Shown here: piece after piece, positions 14,988 through 23,598 of the stretch | Position numbering within the stretch: the first letter of the stretch is position 1 | Layout: every line of letters starts with the position of its first letter | DNA from: JBCCLJ01 sp039026915 | GTDB lineage: Bacteria > Acidobacteriota > Thermoanaerobaculia > Multivoradales > Multivoraceae | Direction of reading: 5' to 3' | NCBI GenBank assembly: GCA_039026915.1 | Contig: JBCCLJ010000040.1 | Span: forward strand, 1-39,819 | Length of the DNA: 39,819 nt | Translations under genes and position numbers: made by a program | The notes under the pieces: generated by a model | The model's database searches: none | What the model saw: only the letters and a program-made list of their open reading frames with translations | Told to the model about the DNA's origin: nothing

Positions 14988-17159
14988 ATGATGAACGATG
15001 CTCGAGTCGGCCGCTCGGCTGCTGGACCCCCTGCCATCAAGAGAGAGGCGTTCTGGACCTCTCTTGTTGCGATGGGACTCGCGGTCGCGACGACGGCGAT
15101 CGCTCAAAACGAACCTTCCGACAAGGACGAGCGTGAGCCGAGCTGGATTGTCGAGGAGTCGGTCGAAGTCATCGAGCCGAAGCCTGGGTACGAGGTCGTT
15201 GCGTCGGAGTCCGCACTGCGCATGGTGACTCCGCTCCTCGAGACGCCGCGATCCGTTCAGGTGCTCAATCGGACTCTGATCGAGGAGCAGGAGCTCCAGA
15301 ATCTCACCGACGCCCTGGTCAACGTCTCTGGCGTCGCTCCCTCGGCGCGTGAAGAGCTCGTTCTGGTGAGCCCGATCGTCCGAGGCTTTGCCGCCGACCT
15401 CTTCGTCGACGGCCTCTCTGCCTTTGCGCTGACGGCGGTCGCCGACCCGACATCGATGGTGAACGTGGAGAAGGTCGAAGTGCTCAAAGGCCCTTCTGGG
15501 ATGCTCTTCTCCGGTGGCGCAGGAGTAGCGCTAGGTGGTGTCATCAACGTCGTGACCCGCGCGCCGAAGAGCCAGCTCAGTGGCTCGGCCGGCCTTCGCG
15601 TGGGTGAGTTCGAAACGTTCGGAGCGCTCTTCGACGTCAGCGTGCCCCTTCCTGCCGAAGCCTGGTCACTTCGCTTCAACGGCGACGCGGAGTCGGCCGA
15701 CAGCCACCTCGACGAGGTCGACTACGAGCGTCTGACCTTCAACGGTGCGCTCGTCGGAGCGCCGACAGATCGCTCGGCTCTGCGACTGCGGGCCCAGTCG
15801 AGCGACGTCGAGCAGCTCGAGTACGCTGGGCTCCCGGCCTCCATCACCCTCGGCGGATCGTTCGGTGTCGATCCCTTCCGCTTCTCCGGTGCAAGCGATG
15901 CACCACCGACGACGGTGGAGAACCAGCTGTTCACGGCGAGCTGGGAGCAGCGCCTCGGCAGCAGCTTCGCCCTGACCCTGGAAGGACGTCGATACTCCAG
16001 TGACTTCGAGGAGTTCGCCTCCTTCCCGTTCTTTGCCTTCTTTCCACCGTCGCCTGAATCGCCTACCGTGTTCGCTCTGATTCGGGGCCAGCTACCGACG
16101 CAGGTCGATCAGGACATGATCTCGCCTCGTGTCGAGTGGTCGCCGCAGGGCTCGTCGGAGAGCGTCGTGCGACACCGCGTTCTTGCCGGCATCGAAGTCG
16201 ATCGCACCGACTACACGGTGGGCTCTGGCTTCGACTTCTTCCCGATCGGATTCCTCGACTACGCAGATTCTGACGCCGACCTCTCGTTTGGCAGCGTCCC
16301 GCAGATCACAGGCACTTCGAATCAGACGTACGGCACGGACGCGCTCTACGTTCAAGATCAGATCTCGATTGGCAGCCGCGTCGACTTGCTGCTTGGCGGC
16401 CGGTACTCGCGAGTGGAGATAGAGAACCGCCCCAGCCCGGCGGAGGACTTCGAAGAGTTCACCCCGCAGCTGGGGCTCACCGTCGAGATCACTGAGGGCG
16501 TCGCGGCCTTTGCTGGCTACTCCGAAGGCTTCCGCGCGCCGACCTTTGCGCCGCTGGCCGGCACGGTCGAGCCGGAACGCTCCCAGCACCGCGAGGTCGG
16601 CGTCAAGTTCGGAGGTAGGGGGGGCGTGAGTGGCACTCTCGCCGCCTACGAGCTCACGCGCACGAACGTGCCGACACCCGACCCTCTCAATCCGTTCGTG
16701 CAGATCCAGACGGGCGAGCAGCGTGCTCGCGGCTTGGAGGCCGACGTCGTCTGGGAGCCGCTCTCGCGCCTGTCGATCCTGTTCGCCTACGCCTACGCAG
16801 AGACCGAAGTCACGGCCGACAACTCCATCCCGCTCGGTGACCGGCTGATCCGTGTGCCGGATCACTCCGGCCGTATCGCCGTCCGCTATCGACCTCGTTC
16901 ACTCCCTCGCTTGGGAGTAGGCTTGGGCGCTACGGCTTTCTCCTCGCGCGAGATCACCCTGCCGAACCTCGATGAGGCGGACGGGGGTGTTCTGACCGAT
17001 TTCCAGGCCTCGTACCGTCTCGGTCCAATGCAGATTGGCCTGTCGGTCGTCAATCTTCTCGACGAATTCCTCTTCGAGCCCTACCAGTATCTCTCACAGT
17101 CGGTTGTGGTTCCGACGCAGCCGCGTTCTGTCTTTGCGAGCGTGCGTCTCGGTTTCTGA
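14988..17159 (+). CDS. TonB-dependent siderophore-type outer-membrane receptor
   Basis: 723 residues from ATG 14988 (AAGGAAG upstream). The signal peptide ends near residue 40 (TTAIAQ). A possible TonB box lies in EESVEVIEP. The plug domain contains TPLLETPRSVQVLNRTLIEE, NVSGVAP, VDGLSAFALTAVADPTSMVN, VEKVEVLKGPSGMLFSGGAG and GGVINVVTRAPKS, the typical pattern of ferric-siderophore receptors. The beta-barrel follows and ends FASVRLGF with a C-terminal Phe, required by BAM. Late-barrel signatures include VNLLDEFLFEPY. Family members take up ferric siderophores using TonB-ExbBD. Despite the B12 genes 3 kb away it carries no upstream riboswitch and has siderophore-type plug features, so I do not call it BtuB. 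Confidence 0.85.
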   Translation: MMNDARVGRSAAGPPAIKREAFWTSLVAMGLAVATTAIAQNEPSDKDEREPSWIVEESVEVIEPKPGYEVVASESALRMVTPLLETPRSVQVLNRTLIEEQELQNLTDALVNVSGVAPSAREELVLVSPIVRGFAADLFVDGLSAFALTAVADPTSMVNVEKVEVLKGPSGMLFSGGAGVALGGVINVVTRAPKSQLSGSAGLRVGEFETFGALFDVSVPLPAEAWSLRFNGDAESADSHLDEVDYERLTFNGALVGAPTDRSALRLRAQSSDVEQLEYAGLPASITLGGSFGVDPFRFSGASDAPPTTVENQLFTASWEQRLGSSFALTLEGRRYSSDFEEFASFPFFAFFPPSPESPTVFALIRGQLPTQVDQDMISPRVEWSPQGSSESVVRHRVLAGIEVDRTDYTVGSGFDFFPIGFLDYADSDADLSFGSVPQITGTSNQTYGTDALYVQDQISIGSRVDLLLGGRYSRVEIENRPSPAEDFEEFTPQLGLTVEITEGVAAFAGYSEGFRAPTFAPLAGTVEPERSQHREVGVKFGGRGGVSGTLAAYELTRTNVPTPDPLNPFVQIQTGEQRARGLEADVVWEPLSRLSILFAYAYAETEVTADNSIPLGDRLIRVPDHSGRIAVRYRPRSLPRLGVGLGATAFSSREITLPNLDEADGGVLTDFQASYRLGPMQIGLSVVNLLDEFLFEPYQYLSQSVVVPTQPRSVFASVRLGF

Positions 17160-17207
17160 GTGCCGAGCTGCGACGGGGAGTCCCCTCGAGGTGAACGGAG
17201 TCCCAAG

Positions 17208-19889
17208 TCAGGCATCTTGACGAAGCGTTCGAGCAGGGTCGATTGCCGTTGCTCTCTGCGCGGGGATCCAGCTCGCCAGGAACGCGACGGTCAAGAGCAG
17301 GGCCGAGACTCCCAGAAGCGTCCACGGATCGCTTCGCTCGATCCCGAAGAGCTGCGACGCCAGCGTTCCAGAGAGTGCGGCCGCACCGACCACGCCGACA
17401 GCGCAGCCCAGGCCCACCAGCAGCAGCCCCTGACGGACGATGCTGCGGGTGACCGACGTCGCGTCGGCTCCGAGCGCGATGCGGATGCCGATTTCTCGGG
17501 TCCGGCGTTGCACCGAGAAGGCCAGCATGCCGTAGGTGCCGAGAGCCGAGAGCAGGAGCGCCGCGGCGGCGAAGGCGGTGAGGAGCGTCGTGATGAAGCG
17601 TCGCTGCGCCAGCGTTCGATCGAGGAGCGCGTCCATCGGCAGGATGCGATCGAGCGGCATGTCGGGCTCCAGCTCCCAGATGGCCTCACGCACGAGCGGC
17701 AGCAGTGCTTCCAGCGTTCCGCTGTGACGTACCAGCAGGTTCATCTCGACGATCGGCTGCTGTGCGTGTGCGAAGTAGAGAGCCGGGCGGGGCGCGGCGT
17801 CGCTGCGGCCTTCGAAGTGCACGTTCTCGACGACACCGACGATCTCGTAGTCGTCGGGGCCTGCCCGCCACCAGTGGCCATAGTCGATGCGCTCTCCGAG
17901 CACCGTCTGGTCGGGCTCGAAGAAGCGCTGCACGAAGCTCTCGTTGACGACGACGGCGCCGGGTGCGGTTGCGACGTCGCGTGAGTCGATCGTTCGCCCT
18001 TCGAGCAGCGCGGTACCGGTCGTCGTGAAGTAGTTCGGTGAGACGGGTCGGAAGCGCGCTTCCGGCTCCTTGCCGGGTGCCGGCTCGGGACGGCCCTGGA
18101 ACCGGAAGGTCGTGCCCCAACCCGCGTCGAGAGGATGTCGGTAGGCCGACGCGGTCGAGACGACTCCAGGCAGGCCGCGAACTCGCTCGGCGACGTCGGC
18201 GTAGAAGGCGACCGCCCGGGGCCACTCGGGCGAGACGTATGGCATTTCGAGCTCCATCGAGACGGCGAAGAGGGCCTCGTCTCGGAAGCCGGGGTCGACG
18301 TTGAGGGCGGTCCAGAAGCTCCGTAGCAGAAGGCCAGCTCCCATCATCAGAACGACCGCCAGCGCCACCTGGACGACCACCAGACTCTGGCGGAGAGTCG
18401 TGCGCTCGCCGAAGGCTCGGGCGCGAAGGCCCTGACCGATCCCTTTGCTGGCGGCACGCAGCGCCGGCGCCGTGCCGAAGACGAGCGCGCTCGCTGTGGC
18501 AATCCCGAGGCAGTAGGCCATGACATGGGGCTGAAGCCCCGCTTCGTCGAGTCGCGGGATCGAGCTCGGCGCCAGAGCCAGCGCGACGCGCAGCAGGCCC
18601 CAGGAGACGGCGATGCCCGCCAGGCCGCCGGCCAGCGCGAGCACCAGGCTTTCGGTGAAAAGCTGTCGAAAGAGGCGCCCGAAGCCCGCTCCGAGTGCGG
18701 AGCGAACGGCGAGCTCGCTCTGCCTCGTCACGGAGCGGCCGAGCAGAAGGCTCGAGACGTTCGAGCAGACCAGGAGGAGGACGAGGCCCACCGCTCCGAA
18801 GAGGAGGGTCAGCGTCGAGCGAACGTTGCGGATCAGCGAGTCGCGAGCGGGCTCGACCCACATGCCCTGCTCAGCGTTGGAATCCGGGAAGGCCGACGCC
18901 AGATCGCTCGCGATCGCGCGGGTCTCGTCCTGGGCCGTCTCGAGGCTCGCGTCGGCGGCCAGCCGGGCGACCACGCGCGCCCGATGAACGCCGCGCATGT
19001 CACTCACTTCGCCGGACGGTCCGGAGTTCCAGGGAATCCAGAGCTGCGCTCGTGCTGCTGGCAGAACGCCGCCGCCGCCGGAGCGCTCGAGAGAAGCGGG
19101 CAGGACGCCGACGACTTCGTAGGGCCTGCCGTTCAGGCGCAGGCTTTGGCCAAGGACCTCAGCGGAAGCGGCGAAGCGCTGTTGCCAGAAGCTGTGCGAG
19201 AGCACCGCGACGCCGGAAGCGCCCTCCGCGTCCTCCTCCGCAGTGAACCCGCGGCCGAGCGGAAGCTGGAGGCCGAGAGTGTCGAACATGGAGGCGGTGA
19301 CCGAGTTGGCAGCGAGCCGCGTCGGCTCGACGTCGTCACCGGTAAAGCTCGGTCTCGCCGGCTCCCAGGCGGCCACGTGCGAAAACTGTGTGGATCGCTC
19401 GGCGAGATCGCGGAAGTCCGGAAACGAGACCTGATTGCGGTCCCGGGGATCGTCGAGCTTGTGGTTGTGTACGAGGACGAGTCGCTCGGGCTGCGGGAAC
19501 GGCAGGGGGCGCAGCACGACGGCGTCGAGGATGCTGAAGATGGAGCCGTTGGCGCCGATTCCAAGGGCGAGCGTCGAGACGGCGAGCAGCGCGAAGCCGG
19601 GCGACTTGAGGAGCGACCTTGCGCTCTGGCGAAGATCGAGAAGGAGGGCTTGCAGCACGGAGTCACCTTTCTGCGAAGAGGTTCGAGGTCGTGAAGTCAG
19701 GCGGTGCTTCGCCAGAGCAGGCAGCGAGCGCGCGACCTGCGACCGGTACCAGGCGCAGGCTGCGTCCGTACCGTGGATGCGCACGCGCTCGCCGAATTCC
19801 TCTTCGAGGTCTCCCAGCACGAACTCGGCCGCCTCGCGCGACGCCACCCACTCGACGAGCCGCTTCCAACGATGGGGAGGGCGACTCAT
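17208..19889 (-). CDS. Orphan MacB/FtsX-type ABC permease with prefix domain (ADOP)
   Basis: 893 residues. An N-terminal soluble 'permease prefix' domain (about 1-75: WVASREAAEFVLGDLEEEFG, then AWYRSQVARSLP) precedes two MacB_PCD/FtsX units. The first has a helix at about 99-121 (SPGFALLAVSTLALGIGANG) followed by SIFSILDAVVLRPLPFPQPE. After the inter-unit helices (LVVVQVALAVVLMMGAGLLL) comes the second, ending with REIGIRIALGADATSVTRSI and IDPARTLRQDA. This duplicated layout without an ATPase is the Acidobacterial duplicated orphan permease type. Substrate and energy source are unknown. The ATG overlaps the stop of the PadR gene by 4 bases, so the regulator and permease form one unit. It converges on the TonB receptor, with a 48-base gap. 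Confidence 0.85.
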   Translation of the reverse strand: MSRPPHRWKRLVEWVASREAAEFVLGDLEEEFGERVRIHGTDAACAWYRSQVARSLPALAKHRLTSRPRTSSQKGDSVLQALLLDLRQSARSLLKSPGFALLAVSTLALGIGANGSIFSILDAVVLRPLPFPQPERLVLVHNHKLDDPRDRNQVSFPDFRDLAERSTQFSHVAAWEPARPSFTGDDVEPTRLAANSVTASMFDTLGLQLPLGRGFTAEEDAEGASGVAVLSHSFWQQRFAASAEVLGQSLRLNGRPYEVVGVLPASLERSGGGGVLPAARAQLWIPWNSGPSGEVSDMRGVHRARVVARLAADASLETAQDETRAIASDLASAFPDSNAEQGMWVEPARDSLIRNVRSTLTLLFGAVGLVLLLVCSNVSSLLLGRSVTRQSELAVRSALGAGFGRLFRQLFTESLVLALAGGLAGIAVSWGLLRVALALAPSSIPRLDEAGLQPHVMAYCLGIATASALVFGTAPALRAASKGIGQGLRARAFGERTTLRQSLVVVQVALAVVLMMGAGLLLRSFWTALNVDPGFRDEALFAVSMELEMPYVSPEWPRAVAFYADVAERVRGLPGVVSTASAYRHPLDAGWGTTFRFQGRPEPAPGKEPEARFRPVSPNYFTTTGTALLEGRTIDSRDVATAPGAVVVNESFVQRFFEPDQTVLGERIDYGHWWRAGPDDYEIVGVVENVHFEGRSDAAPRPALYFAHAQQPIVEMNLLVRHSGTLEALLPLVREAIWELEPDMPLDRILPMDALLDRTLAQRRFITTLLTAFAAAALLLSALGTYGMLAFSVQRRTREIGIRIALGADATSVTRSIVRQGLLLVGLGCAVGVVGAAALSGTLASQLFGIERSDPWTLLGVSALLLTVAFLASWIPAQRATAIDPARTLRQDA

Positions 19890-20224
19890 TGGGGCACCTC
19901 GGCGAGCGCAGCGAGCTCGTCTTCGAGGTCGGCGGCCATGCGCCGCAGGGCTCGATGCGACCGTCCGAGAGCGCGAGCACCGAGCGGCTCGAGACGGTAG
20001 TGCTTCTTGCGCCGACCGCCGCGCTGCGCCGTCGGCTCGCCGGTGCGCGAGCTCACCAGGCCCTTCGTCTCGAGGCGGGCGAGGATCGTATAGAGAGCTC
20101 CCGCCGCGACGTCGCGACCGGCTCGGGTCTGAATTTCCTGCCGAATCGAGGCTCCGTACGCCGAGTCTCCCAACCTGAGAAGGGCGAGGAGGATGAGATG
20201 CTCGAGCTCGCCGATGTTCTTCAT
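19886..20224 (-). CDS. PadR-family transcriptional regulator
   Basis: 112 residues. It has the PadR winged helix: LEHLILLALLRLGDSAYGAS, IRQEIQTRAGRDVAAGALYT, ILARLETKGLVSSRTGEPT, then GGRRKKHYRLEPLGARAL. A short C-terminal helix (SHRALRRMAADLEDEL) serves dimerisation. PadR genes of this short type are the usual partner of prefix-domain orphan permeases. Here the 4-base overlap with the permease start makes the pairing explicit. No Shine-Dalgarno site precedes the ATG (AATAAGCG), and the putative -10 lies just upstream, so the mRNA may be nearly leaderless. Likely autoregulated (family knowledge). Confidence 0.85.
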   Translation of the reverse strand: MKNIGELEHLILLALLRLGDSAYGASIRQEIQTRAGRDVAAGALYTILARLETKGLVSSRTGEPTAQRGGRRKKHYRLEPLGARALGRSHRALRRMAADLEDELAALAEVPQ

Positions 20225-20230
20225 CGCTTA

Positions 20231-20260
20231 TTTGTACTTCATTGTTGCTGTTATGCGCAA
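20231..20260 (-). promoter_or_regulatory. Candidate promoter of padR-permease, possibly leaderless
   Basis: On the minus strand TTGCGC (complement of 20255-20260) and TACAAA (complement of 20231-20236) are 18 bases apart. The ATG follows the -10 by 6 bases, so transcription would begin at or close to the start codon. This agrees with the absent Shine-Dalgarno site. Confidence 0.35.
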
Positions 20261-20345
20261 GGGACCTCACCTCTAGACGAAGATCACAAGCCTGTTCTGG
20301 TTCTCCCGGAGTGGCTCGCGTCGCGCGTCGAGTCCCGAGGAATCT

Positions 20346-21815
20346 TCAGAGGTTGGGCGCCGCTGCGACGGCGAAGAGGCGATCGATGTCCAGTGCGTCC
20401 TCGAGACCCGACGCCAGTTCGTCGAGTGCCTCCTCGACCGCGTCCGAATAGGCGAGTGTGCTCACCGGAGCACCGATTCGCTGCAGGTAGGCCGACCGGT
20501 ACTCGTCGCGGACCATCATGCCGTGAAGGTACGTCCCCTCGACGAGTCCGTCGGGGCTGGTCGCTCCTTCGGCATGCTGTCCGAGCCTCAGCATCGGGCG
20601 GCGGCAGTCGGGGCCGTCGGTTCTGCCGACGTGGATCTCGTAGCCGCGGACAGGTGCACCGGAGTGAGCGCAGGTACCTGAGACCGGTCTGACGGTCTTG
20701 TCTGAGACCATTTTCGTCTCGACGTCGAGCAGGCCGAGGCCGGCAGCCTCTCCCGGCGCCCCGTCGAACCCTTCTGCATCGACGATGCGTTGCCCGAGGA
20801 GTTGATAGCCGCCGCAGATGCCCAGGACTCGCCCTCCCGCGCGCACGTGGGCATGAATGTCCACGTCCCAGCCCTGACGCCTCAGGAAGTCGAGATCGCC
20901 GAGGGTGGACTTGGTGCCGAACAGGAGGACCAGGTCGGCGTCTCTGGGCAGTGGCCTGCCGGGTGGAATGAAGCGGAAGTCGACTCCGGGCTCCATGCGC
21001 AGCGGATCGGCGTCGTCGAAGTTGGCGATGCGAGAGAGCATGGGAGCGACGATGCGCAGGGTCTCGCGACCCGCGGCAGCGCCTCCCTGCGCCGAGACGG
21101 CGTCCTCGGCCGGGAGCAGCGCCGGCGACGGTAGCCAGGGCACGACCCCGAAGCATGGCCAACCGGTCCGCTGCTCGATGGCCGTTACGCCGTCGGTGAA
21201 GAGGTTCGGGTCCCCACGGAACTTGTTGACGAGGAAGCCGCGAACGGTGGCCGCGTCGTCCGGATCGAGCACGGCCTGGGTGCCGACGAGACTGGCGATG
21301 ACGCCACCTCGCTCGATGTCGCCCACGAGACAGACGGGGACGCCGGCCGCGCGGGCGAAGCCCATGTTCGCGATGTCGCCTTCGCGAAGATTGATCTCGG
21401 CCGGACTTCCGGCCCCTTCGACAATCACCAGCTCGGCCTCGTCAGCGACCTTGCGAAAGCTCTCCAGCACCGGCTGCAGCAGGGCGCCTCTTCGACCAAA
21501 GACGGTGGCGGCCTCCGCGCTGTAGAGAGGGCGCCCTTGGAGGACCACCTGTGCTGCGCGGTCGGTTTCCGGCTTCAGAAGAACCGGGTTGTGATGCACG
21601 TGCGGCTCGATCCCGGCGGCGAGAGCCTGCAGTGCCTGGGCTCGTCCGATCTCGCCACCGCCCTTGCATGCGGCAGCATTGTTGGACATGTTCTGGGGCT
21701 TGAAAGGAGCGACTTCGAGCCCTCGCTGGCGCGCGAGCCGGCAGAGCCCGGCGACGAGAATCGACTTGCCGACGTCCGAGCCGGTGCCCTGGAGCATCAG
21801 CGCTCTGGCCGTCAA
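20346..21815 (-). CDS. cobQ: Cobyric acid synthase (glutamine-dependent amidase)
   Basis: 489 residues, full length for CobQ/CbiP. The N-terminal dethiobiotin-synthase-like ATP domain has LMLQGTGSDVGKSILVAGLC (P-loop, 10-18) and VAPFKPQNMSNNAAA (36-49). The C-terminal class I glutaminase domain has VLGICGGYQLLG with nucleophile Cys334 and GTYLHGMM with His431. It amidates the b, d, e and g side chains of adenosylcobyrinic acid a,c-diamide in the cytoplasm. It is the last gene of the btuF-btuC-btuD-cobQ set and overlaps btuD by 4 bases, so it is controlled by the riboswitch at 24601-24770. Its presence implies that the cell makes or remodels corrinoid from before the cobyric acid stage, although earlier enzymes are not in the window. 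Confidence 0.93.
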   Translation of the reverse strand: MTARALMLQGTGSDVGKSILVAGLCRLARQRGLEVAPFKPQNMSNNAAACKGGGEIGRAQALQALAAGIEPHVHHNPVLLKPETDRAAQVVLQGRPLYSAEAATVFGRRGALLQPVLESFRKVADEAELVIVEGAGSPAEINLREGDIANMGFARAAGVPVCLVGDIERGGVIASLVGTQAVLDPDDAATVRGFLVNKFRGDPNLFTDGVTAIEQRTGWPCFGVVPWLPSPALLPAEDAVSAQGGAAAGRETLRIVAPMLSRIANFDDADPLRMEPGVDFRFIPPGRPLPRDADLVLLFGTKSTLGDLDFLRRQGWDVDIHAHVRAGGRVLGICGGYQLLGQRIVDAEGFDGAPGEAAGLGLLDVETKMVSDKTVRPVSGTCAHSGAPVRGYEIHVGRTDGPDCRRPMLRLGQHAEGATSPDGLVEGTYLHGMMVRDEYRSAYLQRIGAPVSTLAYSDAVEEALDELASGLEDALDIDRLFAVAAAPNL

Positions 21816-22585
21816 GAGACCCCCTCGATGCGCACGTCCAAGCCTCGCTCAGTCGAGGTGACCGTGCCGCGCACGCCGTAGACTTCTTGGAGTCTCTCCG
21901 CGCTGAGCGTCTCGACAGGCGTCCCCTCGGAGACGATCTCGCCGGACTTCATCCAGATCAGTCGATCGGCGACTCTCGAGGCGATGGCCACCTCGTGGAG
22001 GACCGCGAGCGCTCCTCCGCCGTCCGCGACGAAGCTCTTCAGCAACTCGGCGATGCGCCACTGGTGGCGTGGGTCGAGCTCGGCCAGTGGCTCGTCGGCG
22101 ATGAGCAGCGGTGCCCGGGTTGCGAAAGCGCGCGCCAGGTGGACGCGAGCGAGCTCGCCGCCGGAGAGCGTGTCGACCTCGCGCCTCGCCAGATGCTGGA
22201 GGTCGCAGGAGACGATCGCCGTCTCGACGGCTTCGGCGTCCTTTGCCGAAAGCCGGCCGAGCGTGGCGCCATGGGCAAAGCGGCCAAGAGAGACGACATC
22301 GAAGACGGTGTTCGGCCAGGCGAGCGGCCGTTGCTGCGGCAGATACGAGACGCTTCGAGCACGCTCGCTGGCGGAGAAGTTGGAGATGTCCCGGCCGTCG
22401 ATCTCAGCGGTGCCGGCCGCGGTCTTGTTCATTCCCAAGAGGGCGCGCAGCAGCGTCGTCTTGCCGGCACCGTTGGGGCCCAGGATCGCTACGAGCTCTC
22501 CCGCCTGCAGCCGGATCGAAGTGATGTTCAACAGCGTCGCGTCGGCCGCCCGCACGACGAGGCCCTCTGCGCGCAGCTCAGTCAT
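21812..22585 (-). CDS. btuD: Corrinoid ABC transporter ATP-binding protein
   Basis: 257 residues with the full ABC ATPase set: Walker A GPNGAGKTT (36-44), Q-loop near Gln84, signature LSGGE (140-144), Walker B LLIADE (160-165) and His-loop His197 in AVLHEVA. It is of the FecCD/BtuCD iron-corrinoid import class (SYLPQQRPLAWPNTVFDVVS is characteristic). It energises import through BtuC at the inner membrane. It overlaps btuC and cobQ by 4 bases each. Linkage to cob genes and the riboswitch decides for corrinoid rather than siderophore. Confidence 0.9.
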   Translation of the reverse strand: MTELRAEGLVVRAADATLLNITSIRLQAGELVAILGPNGAGKTTLLRALLGMNKTAAGTAEIDGRDISNFSASERARSVSYLPQQRPLAWPNTVFDVVSLGRFAHGATLGRLSAKDAEAVETAIVSCDLQHLARREVDTLSGGELARVHLARAFATRAPLLIADEPLAELDPRHQWRIAELLKSFVADGGGALAVLHEVAIASRVADRLIWMKSGEIVSEGTPVETLSAERLQEVYGVRGTVTSTERGLDVRIEGVS

Positions 22586-23598
22586 GGCGACACCCGCCGA
22601 CGAGCGGCGATCCAGATGAAGACGGGAGCACCGAGAAGAGCGGCGACGACGCCGAGTTTCAGCTCGGAGCTCGTCGGCAGCAGCCGCACTCCGATGTCGG
22701 CCACCACGAGGAACAGTCCGGCGAGCAGTGCGCTGGGCAGAAGGCTCCTTGCGGGGTCGTGGTTGACCCAGCGTCGCACGAGGTGCGGCGACACGATGCC
22801 GACGAAGCCGATGGCACCCGCGAGAGCGACCGAAGCTCCGGTCGCCAGACCCGCGCCCAGCACGACGGCGATGCGCTGCCGGCGCAGGTCGAGACCGGCG
22901 GCACTGGCCGCCTCCTCACCCAGCGTCAGAGCCGAGAGGCCGCGACGGTGAGACATCAGGACCGCCATTCCGAGGAAGAGGAAGGGCGCACCGAGCTTCA
23001 GGTCTTCGAAGCTCCGATTCGCCACTGAACCGAGCATCCAGTTGATCATGTCGCTCAGCGAGAACGGGTTGGGGGCGAGGTTCAGCAGCAGGGACATGGC
23101 GGCGGCCGAGAAGCTGGAGAGGCCAACGCCGAGCAGGATCAGAGTGACCACCGAGCTGATGCGCACGGCGGCGAGCGCGAGCAGACCTGTCGCCGCGAGG
23201 GCGCCCGTGATCGCGAAGATCGGCAGCAGGAAGGGTGAGCTCACGGTCAGTCCGTAGTAAAGCGCGAACGTCGCGAAAAGAGACGCACTCGACGTGACGC
23301 CCAGCACGCCCGGCTCGGCGAGCGGGTTGCGCAGCAGACCCTGGAGGGCAGCGCCGCTCATGCCGAGCGCAGCGCCGACGACGTAGGCCGTCAGCGTCCG
23401 CGGCAGGCGGATGTCCCAGACGACGATCTGGTCGCCCTGGGCGCCGCGCATGGCCAGGCCGTCGAGGAGTCGGCCGAGTCCCAGCGGTGTCGTTCCCAAG
23501 CTGCAGGCCGCGATGATCGCGACGATGCCGGCCAACGTCAGGCCGACCAGGAGGGCTCTTCCCGAGGCGGCGTTCGAGACAGCAGAACTTCTCGTCAT
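22582..23598 (-). CDS. btuC: Corrinoid ABC transporter permease (FecCD family)
   Basis: 338 residues from ATG 23598, the usual family length. About ten membrane helices are visible. FecCD hallmarks are IRLPRTLTAYVVGAALGMSG, ALQGLLRNPLAEPGVLGVTS, NWMLGSVANRSFEDLKL and AGAIGFVGIVSPHLVRRWVN (the L-loop/BtuD contact region), ending with GAPVFIWIAARRR. The start overlaps the btuF stop by 4 bases (ATGA) and the stop overlaps btuD. The open frame extends upstream to 24507, but that part is out-of-frame btuF sequence and not protein. Confidence 0.9.
   Translation of the reverse strand: MTRSSAVSNAASGRALLVGLTLAGIVAIIAACSLGTTPLGLGRLLDGLAMRGAQGDQIVVWDIRLPRTLTAYVVGAALGMSGAALQGLLRNPLAEPGVLGVTSSASLFATFALYYGLTVSSPFLLPIFAITGALAATGLLALAAVRISSVVTLILLGVGLSSFSAAAMSLLLNLAPNPFSLSDMINWMLGSVANRSFEDLKLGAPFLFLGMAVLMSHRRGLSALTLGEEAASAAGLDLRRQRIAVVLGAGLATGASVALAGAIGFVGIVSPHLVRRWVNHDPARSLLPSALLAGLFLVVADIGVRLLPTSSELKLGVVAALLGAPVFIWIAARRRVSP

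Noticed and set aside
14988..17159. TonB receptor as the B12 outer-membrane receptor BtuB, because B12 genes are close
   Set aside because: The plug motifs are of the siderophore class, there is no cobalamin riboswitch upstream, and a PadR-permease unit separates it from the B12 block.
17171..17188. GGGGAGTCCCC hairpin as bidirectional terminator between TonB receptor and permease
   Set aside because: The arms leave almost no loop and no T-run follows, so it is too weak to call.
18525..19694. Plus-strand open frame of 389 codons
   Set aside because: It is antisense to the orphan permease; Arg/Glu/Ala-rich, with no family features.
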